From contig NW_003314274.1 of the NCBI RefSeq assembly GCF_000143415.4, forward strand, positions 438,806-502,805: DNA of 64,000 nt, given 5' to 3'. A program made the translations under genes and the position numbers. The notes under the pieces were generated by a model. That model had not been told where the DNA came from and ran no database searches. It worked only from the letters and a program-made list of their open reading frames with translations. Below, piece by piece: positions 30,439 to 43,400 of this stretch; position 1 is the first letter of the stretch; the number at the start of each line of letters is the position of its first letter. This stretch comes from Selaginella moellendorffii. Its lineage: Eukaryota > Streptophyta > Lycopodiopsida > Selaginellales > Selaginellaceae.

Positions 30439-33130
30439 GAGCTCCACAGCGCTACGCACGAGAGCTGCATGGGAGAAGAAGAGAAAGAGTAAGCTACATT
30501 GCCGATTACGAGCGAGAAAACGAAAGATAAAAAAGAAGAGAGCTTTGCTTACCTTTCAAGCAAGAAAGTTCCAAGATCTCTATGCGTCTCAACAAATCCA
30601 CCCGCGCTTCCCAGCTCCTGCGTGCATGCATTCAATCAGCAACAAGGACGTCCTCCTGCAAGTTCCGTGCCGTGTCTTCGCTTCTCGGCCGATCATCAGC
30701 GTCCGAGAAAACTCTATCTACGCCGTGCACAGCCGCGGCCGGGGAGACGGAACCGAGCAACGTAATTCTTGGTGTTTGGTTTCGTGTCGAGAGCGCGGCC
30801 AAAGCTTGCAAGCGCCTTCCACCATCAATTCGTTATCAGCAACAACAAATGCTGCCGCGGCCCAGAGCTAGCATAGAGTACTGAAAGGAGCCAAACCAGC
30901 AGCTTCCCTCCATTCCATTCCATCCGCTTCCAAAACCCAGTAGCAGCAGTAGCAGCAGCAGCACCAGGAGCAGCGGCAGCAGTCGCAGTAGCAGTAGTAG
31001 CAGAACAGCGCTGCCAGTGACGACGGACTGCTGGAAGAACGCTACGATAAAAGATTATTTGCTGCTGCTCAGGCCGCTGGATGACCACATGTAGTTTTCA
31101 GGACCTCTGTGCGCAGCAAAGAAAGTTGAGGGCAGCCCAGCCACAGCACACTGCCCAGAGCTTCCTTTTTCTCCCTTCCTTCCTTTTTTTTTTCTATCGT
31201 CGTCGTCACCACTATTACTACTACTAACTAAGCCTCCTTGTTCCACCACCTGTGTCTTGAAAACTAAAGAAGAAAACTTTGCCCGGAAGAAACCCCGTGT
31301 TCCAGAAACGTGAGACGTGAATGAATGATCCCAGCGGCGGCCGAGAAGAAGAAGAAGAAAGTAGCGATGATCGCAGTGGTGATGGCTGGCAGAGAGGAAA
31401 TGGAGGAAATTATCTGGGTGACTTTAAACCTCTTGGAGAGCTTTCACTCGCATCGCGCCAAGGGGAGTCGGCGGCTGCTAAGCTGCGAACATTTGATGAG
31501 CGAGCGGACTAGTTCGTCGTCGTCGTCGTCTTCTCTTCGCTTTCCATTCAACATAGTAGGACAAGGAAGATCTCCTCCCTCCTCGTCGTCTTCTTCACTG
31601 TTCTTGCTTTCTTGCTCGAAACCCTGTGCTGCTGTTGTTCGCCTTCTTTCTTGGAGATCTGTCGGCTTCACGGCGATTGATTGGAGAAGGACTGCTGCCA
31701 ATCTCGCATTTACGCGGCACATGTCTCCATTTCGATCCCTCGCCTCGCTCTACCTTTGAAGAAAGCGCCGCTCGCTCGATATTACGATGGATTTCGCGGC
31801 CGCGCTGGAAGATTCTTCCGATTCCTGTGTGATCCTGCCCTTCCCTGCCCGATCGGATCACTGCGGGAGCTGCGCGATGCCGATTTGAGTCTCTAGACGC
31901 CGGATTTTCCAAGAACCAGGCGCGCGCCTCGGAAATTCACCGCGGCGAGGAGGAGAGACGCCATGGCAGTGGAATCTGAGCTCGACAAGGGAGAAACACC
32001 GCAAATTTCCAAGAACTTCACACAAACCCCGGGACCAATCGATGCATTGGACACACTGCCACTCGCACCGGACAAGCGCTCGTCACCGATCCATCGCGCT
32101 ATCGAGAAAGGAAGAGAAAAAGAGAGTAACATTCAAGCGCAAGCCTCCCTCCGCTCTACTGGCTGGCCATTCCATTCTACAATAAAACAGTGGCCATTCC
32201 GATGCAGGGATCCACGGCTGCGATCCTTCCACGCGTCGCCACCGGACTTGTCCCACGTATCCAGATGACCGGCCAAAAAGCCACCACGTGTCAGCATTGT
32301 CAGAAATGGCATGTGCTTCAAACGTCGCTAGTTTTCAGGCCGGACGCTGTCTGACTGCCTATATCTGGGGGCATGTTTTACCGAACAACAAACAGCCAAA
32401 TCAGCCTTAGCTCTAATTGGTCATGACGTAAGCGCTGTTGACCACCGGTCGTCGGCGCGGGGTAAAAAGCGTGGCTGGCACGGGTGAAAACAGAATGCCC
32501 TTGTGTAACTTCTCCAACGGCCTAGACTCCCCCCTGCGCTAACAACCGACGTGCAAGATTTCACGACGGATTCTGAGACGTATAGCTACGACTGTACTTC
32601 GTAGAGGAGCACGTTCCGGTGCATGATTCCATATGATTCGCGTTTAATCTATTTAAAAAGGTGGCAGGCTTGGCACATGATAAAAGAAGTCTTTTCTAGT
32701 CCTGTTGTCCACCTGATTTAATCAACTAACTGGATTCTATTAATCTACTGGAGGATCTAACATGGCTGTGGATTTGCAATGGTCAGGGGGATCTTTGTAC
32801 TTAGAATAGTGGCTAACAAACCAGGCCATGATGTGACACAGTGGTCACTCTAAAGTCCCCTTAGCTGGTGTTGAGCTGGGGAGCAAATGCCAGTGTGCCA
32901 CACTACCTCCTCAAAAAATTTGTTCCTTTGATTAAGTTGTAGTGTAATCAGAAGAACCTTGTGGAAAAAAAGCTATCATACTTACTTAGACTAAATGCAA
33001 TGAAGAAAGTATCGCTTTTGTGCTGCTTAGTGCCTGCATTTGTGACAAAGCACGACAGGCTATCAAAATCAAAGCCAAAGATAATCAAAAGAGAATGGAC
33101 TTGCTTACAATTAAGATGTGCTCTCTCATC
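30439..33130. other. Long intergenic region between bZIP and patellin genes
   Basis: Probably holds the bZIP leader and promoter and the patellin 3' region. A CAG/CAA-rich microsatellite lies at about 30935-31005, and Arg/Ser-rich GC frames at 31320-31900 look like low complexity. CCACGTGTC (32284-32292) is a G-box/ABRE-like site and TGACGTAAGC lies near 32425. A 101-codon frame at 31963-32268 (+) has no recognisable domain. No gene can be supported. Confidence 0.5.
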
Positions 33131-34622
33131 TCATCCCCTGACGATGTATCTGTAGTGAACCAGCTTTTTCTTTTTCGCGGCAGAGTTGTCAATGGTGAGC
33201 AGCAGCGAACCTGGCGATTTTGTCTTGAACGTGTTGCAAATGCCATCATTTCCTACGAGCTCTCCCTCTCCCTGAAATTCTTGCGCTGAGATCTTTCTCG
33301 GCTTTTCCACAATAACCGTGTAGCCTCCTTCCGTAGAGGGGGTGAATTCCGCGCCATAGCTCACATCCCATCCTAGAACCGAGAGCTCCCAAGAGACTTC
33401 GTCGCCCTGTAGCAAAAGCAAAGGAATAAACAAAAGCATGAGTACTCACTCCACTGTCAAAGCTTCGATCCATTCACCTCGTTTATTTGGATCTCGATTA
33501 TAAGCATGGAGCCGGCTTTCACGCAGGATTCCGTGATCGTTGCCTTCGCATTCCTGAAGAGCTCATCGTTTGCCTTTCCGAGTCCTCCATACTGGACTGG
33601 AACATTTTCCGGAGAGATGGCCCTGGCAGTCGAGGTTTTCAAGTCAGCAGACTTCACTGTTTTTATCAAAATGAATCACTGAAGCAAAGCTTACGCGAAC
33701 AAAGCCTCGGGTGTTTTTCGTTTGGTTGCGACCGAGATCTTGTCCTTTGACCGTTGTGTCAAGAACGGACTGATCATGACGTATAAAGCGTTGTAGTACC
33801 ACGGAACATTGACAAGCATCTGGCAAGACAAAAATGAAAAACAGAACGAAGAAATGAATGCACTACCAGCTTTGAAACGAGCTCCGGATAGTTGTCTGAA
33901 AAAAGCTGTATAGTGTCGAGAAGCGCGGCCCTCGCCTTCTTCTTCATCGAGAAGTTCTTGAGATCGATCACCTGGACCATGCTGGAGACGCCCCGAGGAT
34001 CAAAATCCAGGAGCTTGATCCCATCCTCCATGAGTTTCACTCTCCACCTCAAGAGCTTCTCAAACCCGTCCTGGCCATCCAAAAGCTCTTGATACATCCC
34101 AGAGTCGACGATGTTGTAGCACACGGGATGGCCGCCCTTGTCACAGCCATAGTAGAAGCCTGTGCTCTTAATCCCAGCCTCAATCTCCTCTCCCAGAAAA
34201 CCCCCATCGCAGCCAAAGCGCTTCCTCCAGCTCACAGTGTTCTTGAGCATTCCCACGGCCACATCGACCTTGAACTCCCGGGCGCGCAGGAACTTGAGCA
34301 TCACGACGTCGGCGGCGCCGCTCCCATCCAAGAGAGGGATTCCCCAAAGAGTGATCCCCGAATCGGACGAATCGATGCCCGCCGGTGCGGCGGCGGGAGG
34401 AGGATCATCGCCCTGCTCGGTGGCGCCGGCATTTCCAGCGCTAGGGATCGAAAACTCACCGGCCTTGGCCGCCGCCGCGATGGCGAGCTTGAAATCCGCG
34501 AGCGCCTGCTGCTCAGCCTCGCCGAGCTCCGCAATAATGTAGCTCTCTGACGATCTCGCCTTCTCTTCTTCCATTCGCATTCTCTCGGGCAATGTGGCCG
34601 CTCTCTGGCATTCAAGGGCCAT
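33131..34622 (-). CDS. Patellin-like Sec14-GOLD protein, 4 exons
   Basis: Exons (minus): 34622-33867, 33819-33695, 33622-33478, 33406-33131; 433 aa, all introns GT-AG. An acidic/Ala-rich N-terminus leads to a CRAL-TRIO-N helix (VVMLKFLRAREFKVDVAVGM), then the Sec14 lipid-binding domain (YYGCDKGGHPVCYN, VIDLKNFSMKKKA, YPELVSKLMLVNVPWYYN, SPENVPVQYGGL). A C-terminal GOLD beta-sandwich follows (about residues 320-430: GDEVSWELSVLGWDVSYGAE, then SPGSLLLTIDN). Patellins bind phosphoinositides at the plasma membrane and cell plate. The domain order is complete; the N-terminal acidic extension is short compared with Arabidopsis PATL1/2. Confidence 0.93.
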
Positions 34623-36230
34623 ATCTCACAGGACCGTTGAGCCGCAAAATATTAGGGTAAAGGGTTATCGGCTAATAATGGTAAAATGTTAAACCTAAAT
34701 AACTTTTTGCATTATTCTAAGCTTTTCGGGAAAAAATTTAGGCTTACTAATTAATTTCAATTTTGGAATAACTTATAAATTCTGAACTAGTTTTACCCTT
34801 CAAAAACATATTGTAAAATTATACAATATAAAAATTAGAAATTAAATTTTTATATAAATATAAAATTAAATGAAAATTGTTTTCTTGTAAAATTAACTAA
34901 AATATTATTTTATTTTCTACATATATAAATCAATTAGGGCATGTATTTTAACCGTGTTAAAAAATTAATGTATAACAGTTTTCTAAAGTCAAATTTGTAT
35001 GTAAGATGTAATATTAAAATTTATAAAAATAATTTGCAAAACAATTCATAAAAATAATTAAATAATCAGTAAAAATTATTAATTAATATATGTTAATTCA
35101 ATTATTAATATTATTAATTTGTGGCTTGATACTATCAGCTTATGACATAAAAAATGTTTTAATTAATCATTGTTAACATTTTTTTTATTGTGTAAAAGCA
35201 CTAACATGCTAGCTCAATATTATATATTGACTGCAAAGATATTGTAAATTCATATCTATTTTATTACAAAAAAAATATTCTTAAAATGCTTCCAATTTTA
35301 ACTTTAGTACTATATTTTATTTCACTTTTAATCTCATAATGCATTTATCATTTTCCATTTGTTTATATGGAAATTAAGTAACTTTTACAATGTGCTGAAT
35401 TAAAAATGTTTTAGAAAAAATTTAGTTCATAAAAAACTATAACAAATAAAATGTAATTATATCAATAAAATCTAAAATCTAAAAAAGCTAATGATTGCTT
35501 ATATAACATTAAAATTTAATTTATAAGGTCTAAATGTACTACTACAATGTCATATACTAATATTAGCATAGTGAAAATTTGATTGCCATTAGATTGGTTT
35601 TAATTAGGACCACTTACTTTTATATATAAGCTATAGTTTTTAGGCTAATTAATATATATATTTTTGTATTTCATTTTTATATTCTATACACTCATATTGG
35701 TGAAGTTCAAAAGAAACTTTAATTATGTTTGAAGAGTGCCATGAATGTGCAAGTATTGAAAGTTATCTGTTAGCTAGTCCTTTTATATATTCTTTTCTTA
35801 CTGGCTGGAGGTCAATATTGTTAGACCCTTTATCAATTCCTCTTGTACAAAAGCAAACTTGATTTACCATCTATACTTAGCCAAATGAGCATAAAGAAAG
35901 AATTCTTAAATTTTTATTTAGCCAAACATACTTGGCCTAGCTTGTTAATTCTCTTTTGTTCTGTTTTGCATTGGCTTAACAAGAACTTATGATATTGACC
36001 TTGAGCCTTTAATACTTACTAGGTGATTGTGAGACATAAATCTCTAATCCCCAAAATGGAGCTGAAATAGTGCTATATAGTAGTGGTTGAAATGGAAGTC
36101 CAATAAGTGTATCATGTTTGAACCAAAATCTTCAACTTGGAAAGTCGATAGCGGGAGTGAAACCCCGAACAAAGTGCTCAAAAAATGAGCATAAAACAGT
36201 CGGTGAATGAGTTTCTAAGAAAGGGACACA
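34623..36230. other. AT-rich intergenic region
   Basis: Very AT-rich, without frames of note. From 35556 it contains the left member of a diverged direct repeat pair (see 44655). It marks the sharp switch from gene block to repeat block. Confidence 0.6.
35556..35700 (+). repeat. Diverged direct repeat, left copy
   Basis: Shares ordered words with 44655-44795: TAATATTAG, the run ATTAGATTGGTTTTAATTAGG (here) against ATTGGATTGGTTTAAATCTGG, GGACCA then CTTTT, GGCTAATTAATAT, TTTTTGTATT. Same orientation, 9.1 kb apart. They could be decayed LTRs or copies of a small repeat. Confidence 0.5.
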
Positions 36231-36239
36231 AGAAGGACT

Positions 36240-38960
36240 GATATATGGTAAATGTTGTGACACATAGAAATATTAGAAATGAGTCCAAGAAGGAGTCTGA
36301 GATGGAGTCCAAGATGGAGTCTAAGATGGACTTGAAATGGAGCTCGAGATGGAGTCGGAGATGGAGTCTAAGATGGAGTCCAAGATGGACCTGAAATGGA
36401 GCCCGAAATGGAGTTTAAGATGGAATCTGAGATAGAGTCTAAGATGGAGCCTAAGATAGACCCGAGATGGAGTCCAAGATGGACCCGAGATGGAGTCTAA
36501 GATGGAGTTCAAGATGGACCTGATATAGAGTTCGAAATCAAGTCTAAGATGGAGATCGAGACTAAGTCTGAAGTTGAGGTCGAGACTGAGACCGAGATCG
36601 AGTTTGAGTCCAAGACCAAGTTCAAGCCCAAGTCCAAGTCTGAGTCCTAGTTTGAGGGTGAAAGCCCAAAGCAATTTTCTCCCAAACCCTAGTGAGCTCT
36701 AAAGGTCACTAGGGTAAATAGTATAGGGAGGATTCCAATGGAACTAGTTTGGCCAAGAAAAGTTAGTGTGACCAAGGAAAGTTATACCTATAGTAGATGA
36801 TAATATAACCACTAAGGAGTCCAAAGTTAAAGTGAATACAAACAAAAAAGTGGGGTAACTTGGTGAAGTGTTCAAAAGCCACCTTTAGCTCCCCTAGAAA
36901 ATTGAATAGTTGATGCTTTAAATCCAAGTGTGGGTGGTCCTCTTCCATAGTAATCAAGGGCATAGTCACATAGTGAGGAAGTACTAAAGGTCAATGGGAC
37001 TTAGTGGTTAAGCCTTTGGGCTCTAACCTAGTGGTAGTGTTGATGAGCATTGCCATGGACAAAGTGTGAGTTGATGAGGACGAATGGAGGAATATTAGGG
37101 AAGGGTGTTCCCTATGTCTTTAGGCATCCTAAAGGTACTAAGGTGTGGCTAGGGGATGACTACTCGTGGACAGATGTGTAAGCAACTAATTTTTCCATTC
37201 TACTTTAGTCATTTAACCACACCTTTGATAACTTGGAAGAGTTTCACTCACAACTTTTATTAGTTCTATTGACTTAGGACATGTTAGCCCTAGGAATGGC
37301 ATTTATGCCACGTAGTCTTTGCACTTAGTCCAAGTGCTCGACATGTCCCATGATTGACACCCAAAAGTACCACTGACATATCAATTTGTTGTGCTAAGGC
37401 TATATATATTCACCCTTGTCATATCAGTAATCCAAAACCACTTACATCATAGCCCCATCTCTTAAGGACTAGGCTATCTGCCCATGAGTGGTCATTCCTT
37501 GACCACCCTTTAGCACCCTTAAAATGCCTAGAGATATAGGGAACACCCTTCTTCAATGTCCCTTCTTTCGTCCTCACCAAGTCCCTCTTCATCCACGGCT
37601 GTACTTGCCAATATTGCCACTAGGTCAAGGCCTAAAGGCTTAACCATTAAGTCCCACTAACCTATGGGACTTCCTCACTATGTGACTGTATCCTTAGTCA
37701 CTACATAAAAGGATTATTCCTTTTCCTTTCCATAATTTGGGACTTTGGGACGACATTTTAAAGCACCATAGCCCTATGCGAGCCTTGTGGGTATTCTCCT
37801 CACCTTCTGCCTTTAGGTGCTCTAGCCATGTGGCTAGAGCGAGGTTCCGATGAACCATGCCAAGTATCCAAGCAGGTACTGCCACCTACACTTTGATTGG
37901 GAGCATTGACCAATCAATCTCCTAGGGGAGCTAGAGTTAGTTCTTGAACACTTTATCAAGTTACCCCACTTGTATATCCATATTCACTCTAGCCTTGGAT
38001 TCCTCAATGGTTTTATCAACACCCACCACGTATAACTTTCCTTGGCACACTTGCCTTTCTTGGCCAAACTAGCTCCACTAACTCTTCCCCCTACTATACT
38101 TTTGGAGCTCACCAAACCCCCCAGAGTCTAGGAGATGAATGCTTTGGGCTTTCACCCTTGGATTTGAACTCAGACTCGGTCTTAGTCTTGGTCTCGGTAT
38201 TAACCTCGAACTCCATCTCGAGTTCATTTTGGATTCCATCTCAAGTTCTTTTTGGACTCCATCTCGGACTCCATCTCGGGTCCATCTCAGACTCTATCTT
38301 GGACTCCATCTCGAACTCCATCTTGGGTCCATCTCAGGTCCATTTCAAACTCTATCTTGGGTCCATCTCGGACTCCATCTCAAGTCCATCTCAGGTCCAT
38401 TTAGAACTCCATCTTGACACTTTAATATGTCATGTGTTGATCCTTTTGTATCTCTTTCCTAAAGACTCACTTATTGCTTGCTTTATGCTTGTTCCTTGAG
38501 CACTTCGTTGGGAGTTCCACTCCCACTCTCGATTATCCAACTTGGAGCTTTTAGTCCAAATGTGTTTATTTGGTTTCTGCTTCAACCACTACTATGTGGC
38601 ACCTTTTCGGCTCCACTTTGGGGCTTAAGGATTTGTGTTTTACAAGGTGGCTCAGTTTTTGGGAGACAGAATTGTGGTATGGATGGTTTTGGACTACCAA
38701 TGAGACAAAAGTGAATGGACATAGCCTTAGTGTAACAGGCTAATATGTCAATGGTACCTTTGGGTGTTTGTAATGGGATTGGACACGTAGAGTATTTAGA
38801 CCAAGTGCAAAGGCTAAGTGGCATAGATGTCATTCACAGGGCTAGCACGTCCCCAAGTTGGGAATAAACTTATAGATGTTATAAATGAAACTCCTCCAAG
38901 TGGTCGAAGGTGTGGTTAAATAACTAAAGTAAAATAAAACATTTAGTCGTTTACAGCAAT
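36240..38960. repeat. Decayed family A-type LTRs in alternating orientation
   Basis: Plus-strand piece 36240-37166: a GAGNNC array decayed to GATGGAGTCCAA units, then GGGTGAAAGCCCAAAGC as in the intact LTRs. At 37167 TGTAAGCAACTAATTTTTCC matches the inverted LTR end at 152, starting a minus-strand piece to about 38420 that ends in the inverted hexamer array. Matching words across the axis include GAACTAGTTTGGCC/GGCCAAACTAGCTC and AGGGTGTTCCCTAT. A third piece (38690-38960) repeats the LTR end in plus orientation. Much more diverged than the copies at 152-15321. Confidence 0.7.
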
Positions 38961-39590
38961 AACTTACCATATCTACTAAACACTTTTGTTATTATGCCAC
39001 TTGTGTTGTCCTATTGGCTATTTATAGAAAGTGTCTAGATTTGCTAATTAGGCATATCTACGAAATGTAGAAGTGTTGCTCCCATATTCAAATTCACATT
39101 CTAGCACTATTTCATATTTAGTAAAGAAGGGTTCCAAATGTATAGTAAGGATAGTAGGTATATTAGTTATGGCTGACCAACCCGAGGTATAGTTTAGCTC
39201 TTGCTTGTGTGTTTGTCTTTGTTTTACATTTAACTTGGGTTTAAGCCCAAGTTCAACACCATGCTAGCTAGTGGAGTCATATCCTTGTGTTAGGCCATCG
39301 GTATGCTTAAATAGCACTAAATTACGTTTGGCTCCATTTTGTGTGTTAATCCTAGTATAAGACTGTTCCAACATCGCTTCGTGCTCTTGTTTCTTTGCTC
39401 CTTGGGCTAAACACTCAAGAGTCACTTTGTGCTCTAGTTTCTTTGTTCATTTGCTACAAGCTTGGGAGTTTGGCTCTATATCTTCATTTAGTAGCCCAAA
39501 CCCTAAAACTCGGGTTCCATTCTGCTATTTTTGGACACATGGCATATGACATGTGGCACATGGAAGGTTTAGGTTCCACTTCTACTTCTT
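38961..39590. other. Unassigned repeat-like sequence
   Basis: No frame, RNA or terminal repeat recognised. Probably old transposon DNA given both neighbours. Confidence 0.4.
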
Positions 39591-39915
39591 AAACTTCTAC
39601 TTCTTGGATCCTTTTGCATCTGAAGTAGTCACCACCGACTTCAACTTGTGATGCTTGTTCCCATCCTTGTGTCCAAGAAGTAGAAGTTCTTTGTGAAGAA
39701 TTATAGACAAGGTTGTCATCATTGCGGCGAACTTGGACACTACAAGGCTAATTGTCCGCAGTTGAAGAACAAGCAGCAGGACAAGAAGAATGGCCAATCA
39801 TCCTCACGCTGTAAAGCTTGCAACTTTTTAGTATCTGACTTACCGTGAGAAGATGAGTTTCTTCCTCCGACCGGAATGGTCGTTCTCGTCATCCTCATGC
39901 TGTAAAGCTTAACTT
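39590..39915. pseudogene. Scrambled family B gag relics
   Basis: Three adjoining pieces of the same gag in changing orientation: minus (39597-39675, SDAKGSKK region), plus (39676-39795, with an intact zinc knuckle CHHCGELGHYKANC), minus again (39796-39860, with the LQR codon still CAG). Useful as an unmutated reference for the copy at 18531-19600, in which the same Cys and Gln codons are damaged. Confidence 0.75.
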
Positions 39916-40297
39916 TTTAGTTACTGAAATTTACTGAAGAATATATTTTATGCGGTTTTGGTTTTAGAGGATTTAATCCATTCTTATTAACTGGGTATAT
40001 TACTATGCATATTATTTTTAGTTTACAAAACCTTAAGCTATTAAGCTAATAATTTAGCAAAATGTATGTGAATTCCATACATTTTTCTTTATGGGTTTAG
40101 TGCTGAATACCTTTTGATATGAGAAATACAATACTAAATTACAATTATTTTGTAATACTAAATGTGCATTTTCATAACAATTATTATACTTACAACATGG
40201 TGGATCTAGAGGGAGAACCAAGGTTTGGTAGACCCTAAGAGAAGGACCATGGTGACCGGATGGTGGCCTAAGTATGATCGCGGACGATCATTCCCTG

Positions 40298-40430
40298 ACG
40301 AGGGGGAGGATTGTTAGGCACCAGGTCAGGATAATAGGATAAAGAAAGGGCCCTGCAATCAAGTGATCACCCTTTTAGCCAGTTGGCTTAGGGTGTAAGG
40401 GATAGGATCCTAACATTGGTATCGGAGCCA
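40298..40430 (+). repeat. Short LTR (104 bp) with polypurine tract on one side and primer site on the other
   Basis: GAGGGGGAGGAT ends at 40311. The LTR runs 40312-40415 from TGTTAGGCACC to GATCCTAACA with 7-bp inverted ends (TGTTAGG/CCTAACA), followed at 40416 by TTGGTATCGGAGCC. A single LTR flanked by both internal ends implies a tandem or recombined element, with its upstream internal region mostly gone. The first half resembles the family B LTR start. Confidence 0.8.
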
Positions 40431-43400
40431 CTTTTTAGTATGGTTATCTTATAGTAAATCACTATAACATAAAGGGTGAAAGTCACATGTGCTACAAGGA
40501 GTGCTTGGATTTAGGATTTTGGTTTAGATCTAATTTTTGTATTATCTAAATCTCACTTTCCTTGCTTTTTAAATTTCTTCTTTTTCGCTTTTTTTCTTTT
40601 TTTTTCATCTTCATGGTAGAGCTGCAACCTCCACCTCCTTTAACTATAGAGTAGCACTTATGGTGCAATTAGTCAATGTATATAATTATAATTGAACAAT
40701 TAAACTTAGTTGATAGTAGTATTTATGGTGTATGGTACAACTCTTCCTACTCTTGCTACCAATCTTCATATTGGTTTAGCCAAAGTTTTTTTATGGAAAT
40801 CCTAGGGATGATGTGTACAATTGGTTCTACCACTTTATGGTGATAATTACCTATCATTCTTAGGATGATGTTCAACTTTTGCATGAGGATATCTTCAAAC
40901 ACACATTTAGACATGTTGATAATTGTAATGATGCCTTCTAACAATTGCATCGTCTTTATCAAAAGTGATCTAAGTTAGTGATGTAATTTGGCATTCACTT
41001 TTAAAGCCTCTTGCTTTATGAAGAGCCAAATATATCAAACTGGATTAAGATAGGACTAGCACTTTATCAAGATATTGTGGGATTTATATATACATTTGCT
41101 CTAGCCATCCTTGACAATGTTTTTCAAGTAGCACAATATTATGAAACATCGCCTCTTCCACTTTTCATTGCACATTTTTTAACTCCACTTTTGTGAGAGA
41201 TGGTTTTGTTCCAATGGAGGTTGATGCTATTACTGCTTGTGTTAATAGGGTGAGAATGTGGTTGTAGGCATGATATTCACTATTGAGCATATGATGAGGT
41301 TGGCCATATGTATCAACATTGTCAATGTTTTCTGGATTGGCATCCTCCATTTCCTAGGTGGAGGCTTTGGTGTCAAAAACATTATATGGGTGGTGCTGTA
41401 GTGGAAGTTCTTGACATAGAAATTCTTCTAGAGTTGCTTGAGTAGTGGAGGGGTATATATGAATAAGTCAATAACCCCTCAATCCTTCTTTAATAAATAC
41501 CATCAAGGGTTTCACTTGGCACTAGTTCATCTAATGTTTATTTTCTAAGCTCATTTATATAACAAGAGGTTTCCTATTATTCTCTCTATATTGGGCTCAA
41601 GTTCTATTCTATTGCTTAGATTGTTACTACAAATTGCCATTTATAGTTATATCGTGTGGTAGAGCGAGTATTCATTCTTTATAGCAACAGCCAGACACAT
41701 GCATATACACGGGATAAGGTAAACTTAGCTATGTGCGTGGGAAATCTCAAGTTTGAACTTTAATCATTGTGGGTGGTTTCGAGTCAAACTTTTAACCTCA
41801 TCCTTTATATTGATTAATTGTAATGTAATCATGTTAAATATGACTTTAAGGCTTTTCTCTTTATCTTATACATTTTTATATTTCTTCCATTCCTCTCACT
41901 TTAATTCCCTTTTGTCCATGTGCTTCCATCACTTTTATCTCTCCATTACTTCCCATGGTGTTTCTATCTTGCTCTGCTATTCCTTCTCCAAATCCCTCTA
42001 ATGGTCTTTATGTTATAATGGTGGATTGACTAAAAAAGAAGTATGTTAATCTTTTCGACTTTGACCTGTTGTCTAGGGCCAAGATAGCAATATGTCATCA
42101 TATTCCAATTGGGGATGCTTGTCCAATCAAAATTTCTATTTAGCATTGGTCACTAAAGGGGATCAAAATTTTATCCGTGAACATCAAAGAAATGCTAAAG
42201 AAGGGTGATATCTCAAAGTCTCAAAGTCCTTGGGCATATAAACCTCATTTTGTGATGAAGCATAATGGGAGTATTTGCTTCTGCATCAACTATCATTTGT
42301 TTAACGAGATGACTATTTTATATGTATACCTTTTTCCTCACACTATTGCTCTCTTGGATTATTTAAGGAAAAGTTGCTAATTCACCAAATTAAATCTTGC
42401 TTATAGGTACTAACAAGTATTAATGGCCAAGGAAGATGTTATCAAAGTTACTTTTTGTATAACATTTAGTTTGTATGAATTCTTGGTTATGTCATTCAGT
42501 TTGAACAATGCTTTAATGATTTTCTAATAGATGATAAACAAATTTTTTTGTGATATGCCAAAGGTGATTGCTAATTTTGTTGATGATGTCTTTATCCACT
42601 CGGAGGAGATATAAAAGGAGCATATCCATGAAGTTTGTAAAGTGTTAGATCAATCGTGGGAAGTTAGTTTTAAACTGAAGTGGTCGAAATGGGACATGAC
42701 TTATCTTAGGTACCATATTTCTCATAAAGATTTACAAGTTGATTCTAAAAATCTTATGGCTATTTTAAAATTCTCTACTCCAAAGTGTGTGAATGATGTG
42801 TAACACTTTTTATACATAGTGTAATATCTCAATCATTTTGTTAATCATTTTTTTGATCATACTACACATTTATGAGCATTATTGAAGCTATTAATATCAT
42901 CTTTTATTTGGTTTATGGACTATGAATGGGCATTTATGGATCTCAAAGTGCTATTGATGACTCCTTAAATTTTGATATATACAACTAGTAAAAGTAAATT
43001 ACTCCATAGACTATTTAGCAATATTTTGGGGTTTTGAGAAGTTTTATGTGTATTTGCATGGTGATCATGCTACAGTTACTTTGTTATTGAAGTGGAAAAA
43101 CTAAATTAGTCGTATTGCTTAATAAGCTCTAAAGTTTTAAATATATGATTTGGAGGTTGTTCGTTGCCTAGGGAATTTTATGACCGATGCCCTTTCTCGA
43201 GCTCCTCTCCCTTCTTTACTCTCTTCTCCTATTTCTAACAAGCCTATTATTCTAACATCTATAGATTTTCAAGACAAGGATTCCATACCATCAATGGTTG
43301 TTATACTTGATATTTAATGTCTATAAAGTGTGGAACAAGATTTACCTTCTCTTGACAAGGTTTGTAATGCTTAAAAGGTTGAGTTGTGGATTTAAAGGAT

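Noticed and set aside
30935-31005. CAG/CAA-rich tract resembling a CRISPR or coding polyglutamine repeat
   Set aside because: Irregular microsatellite in a non-coding upstream region. No spacer structure, and this is a eukaryotic nuclear sequence.
31321-32268. Plus-strand gene between bZIP and patellin
   Set aside because: The frames are Ser/Glu-rich low complexity without splice-consistent extension or domain. One 101-codon frame remains unexplained but unsupported.
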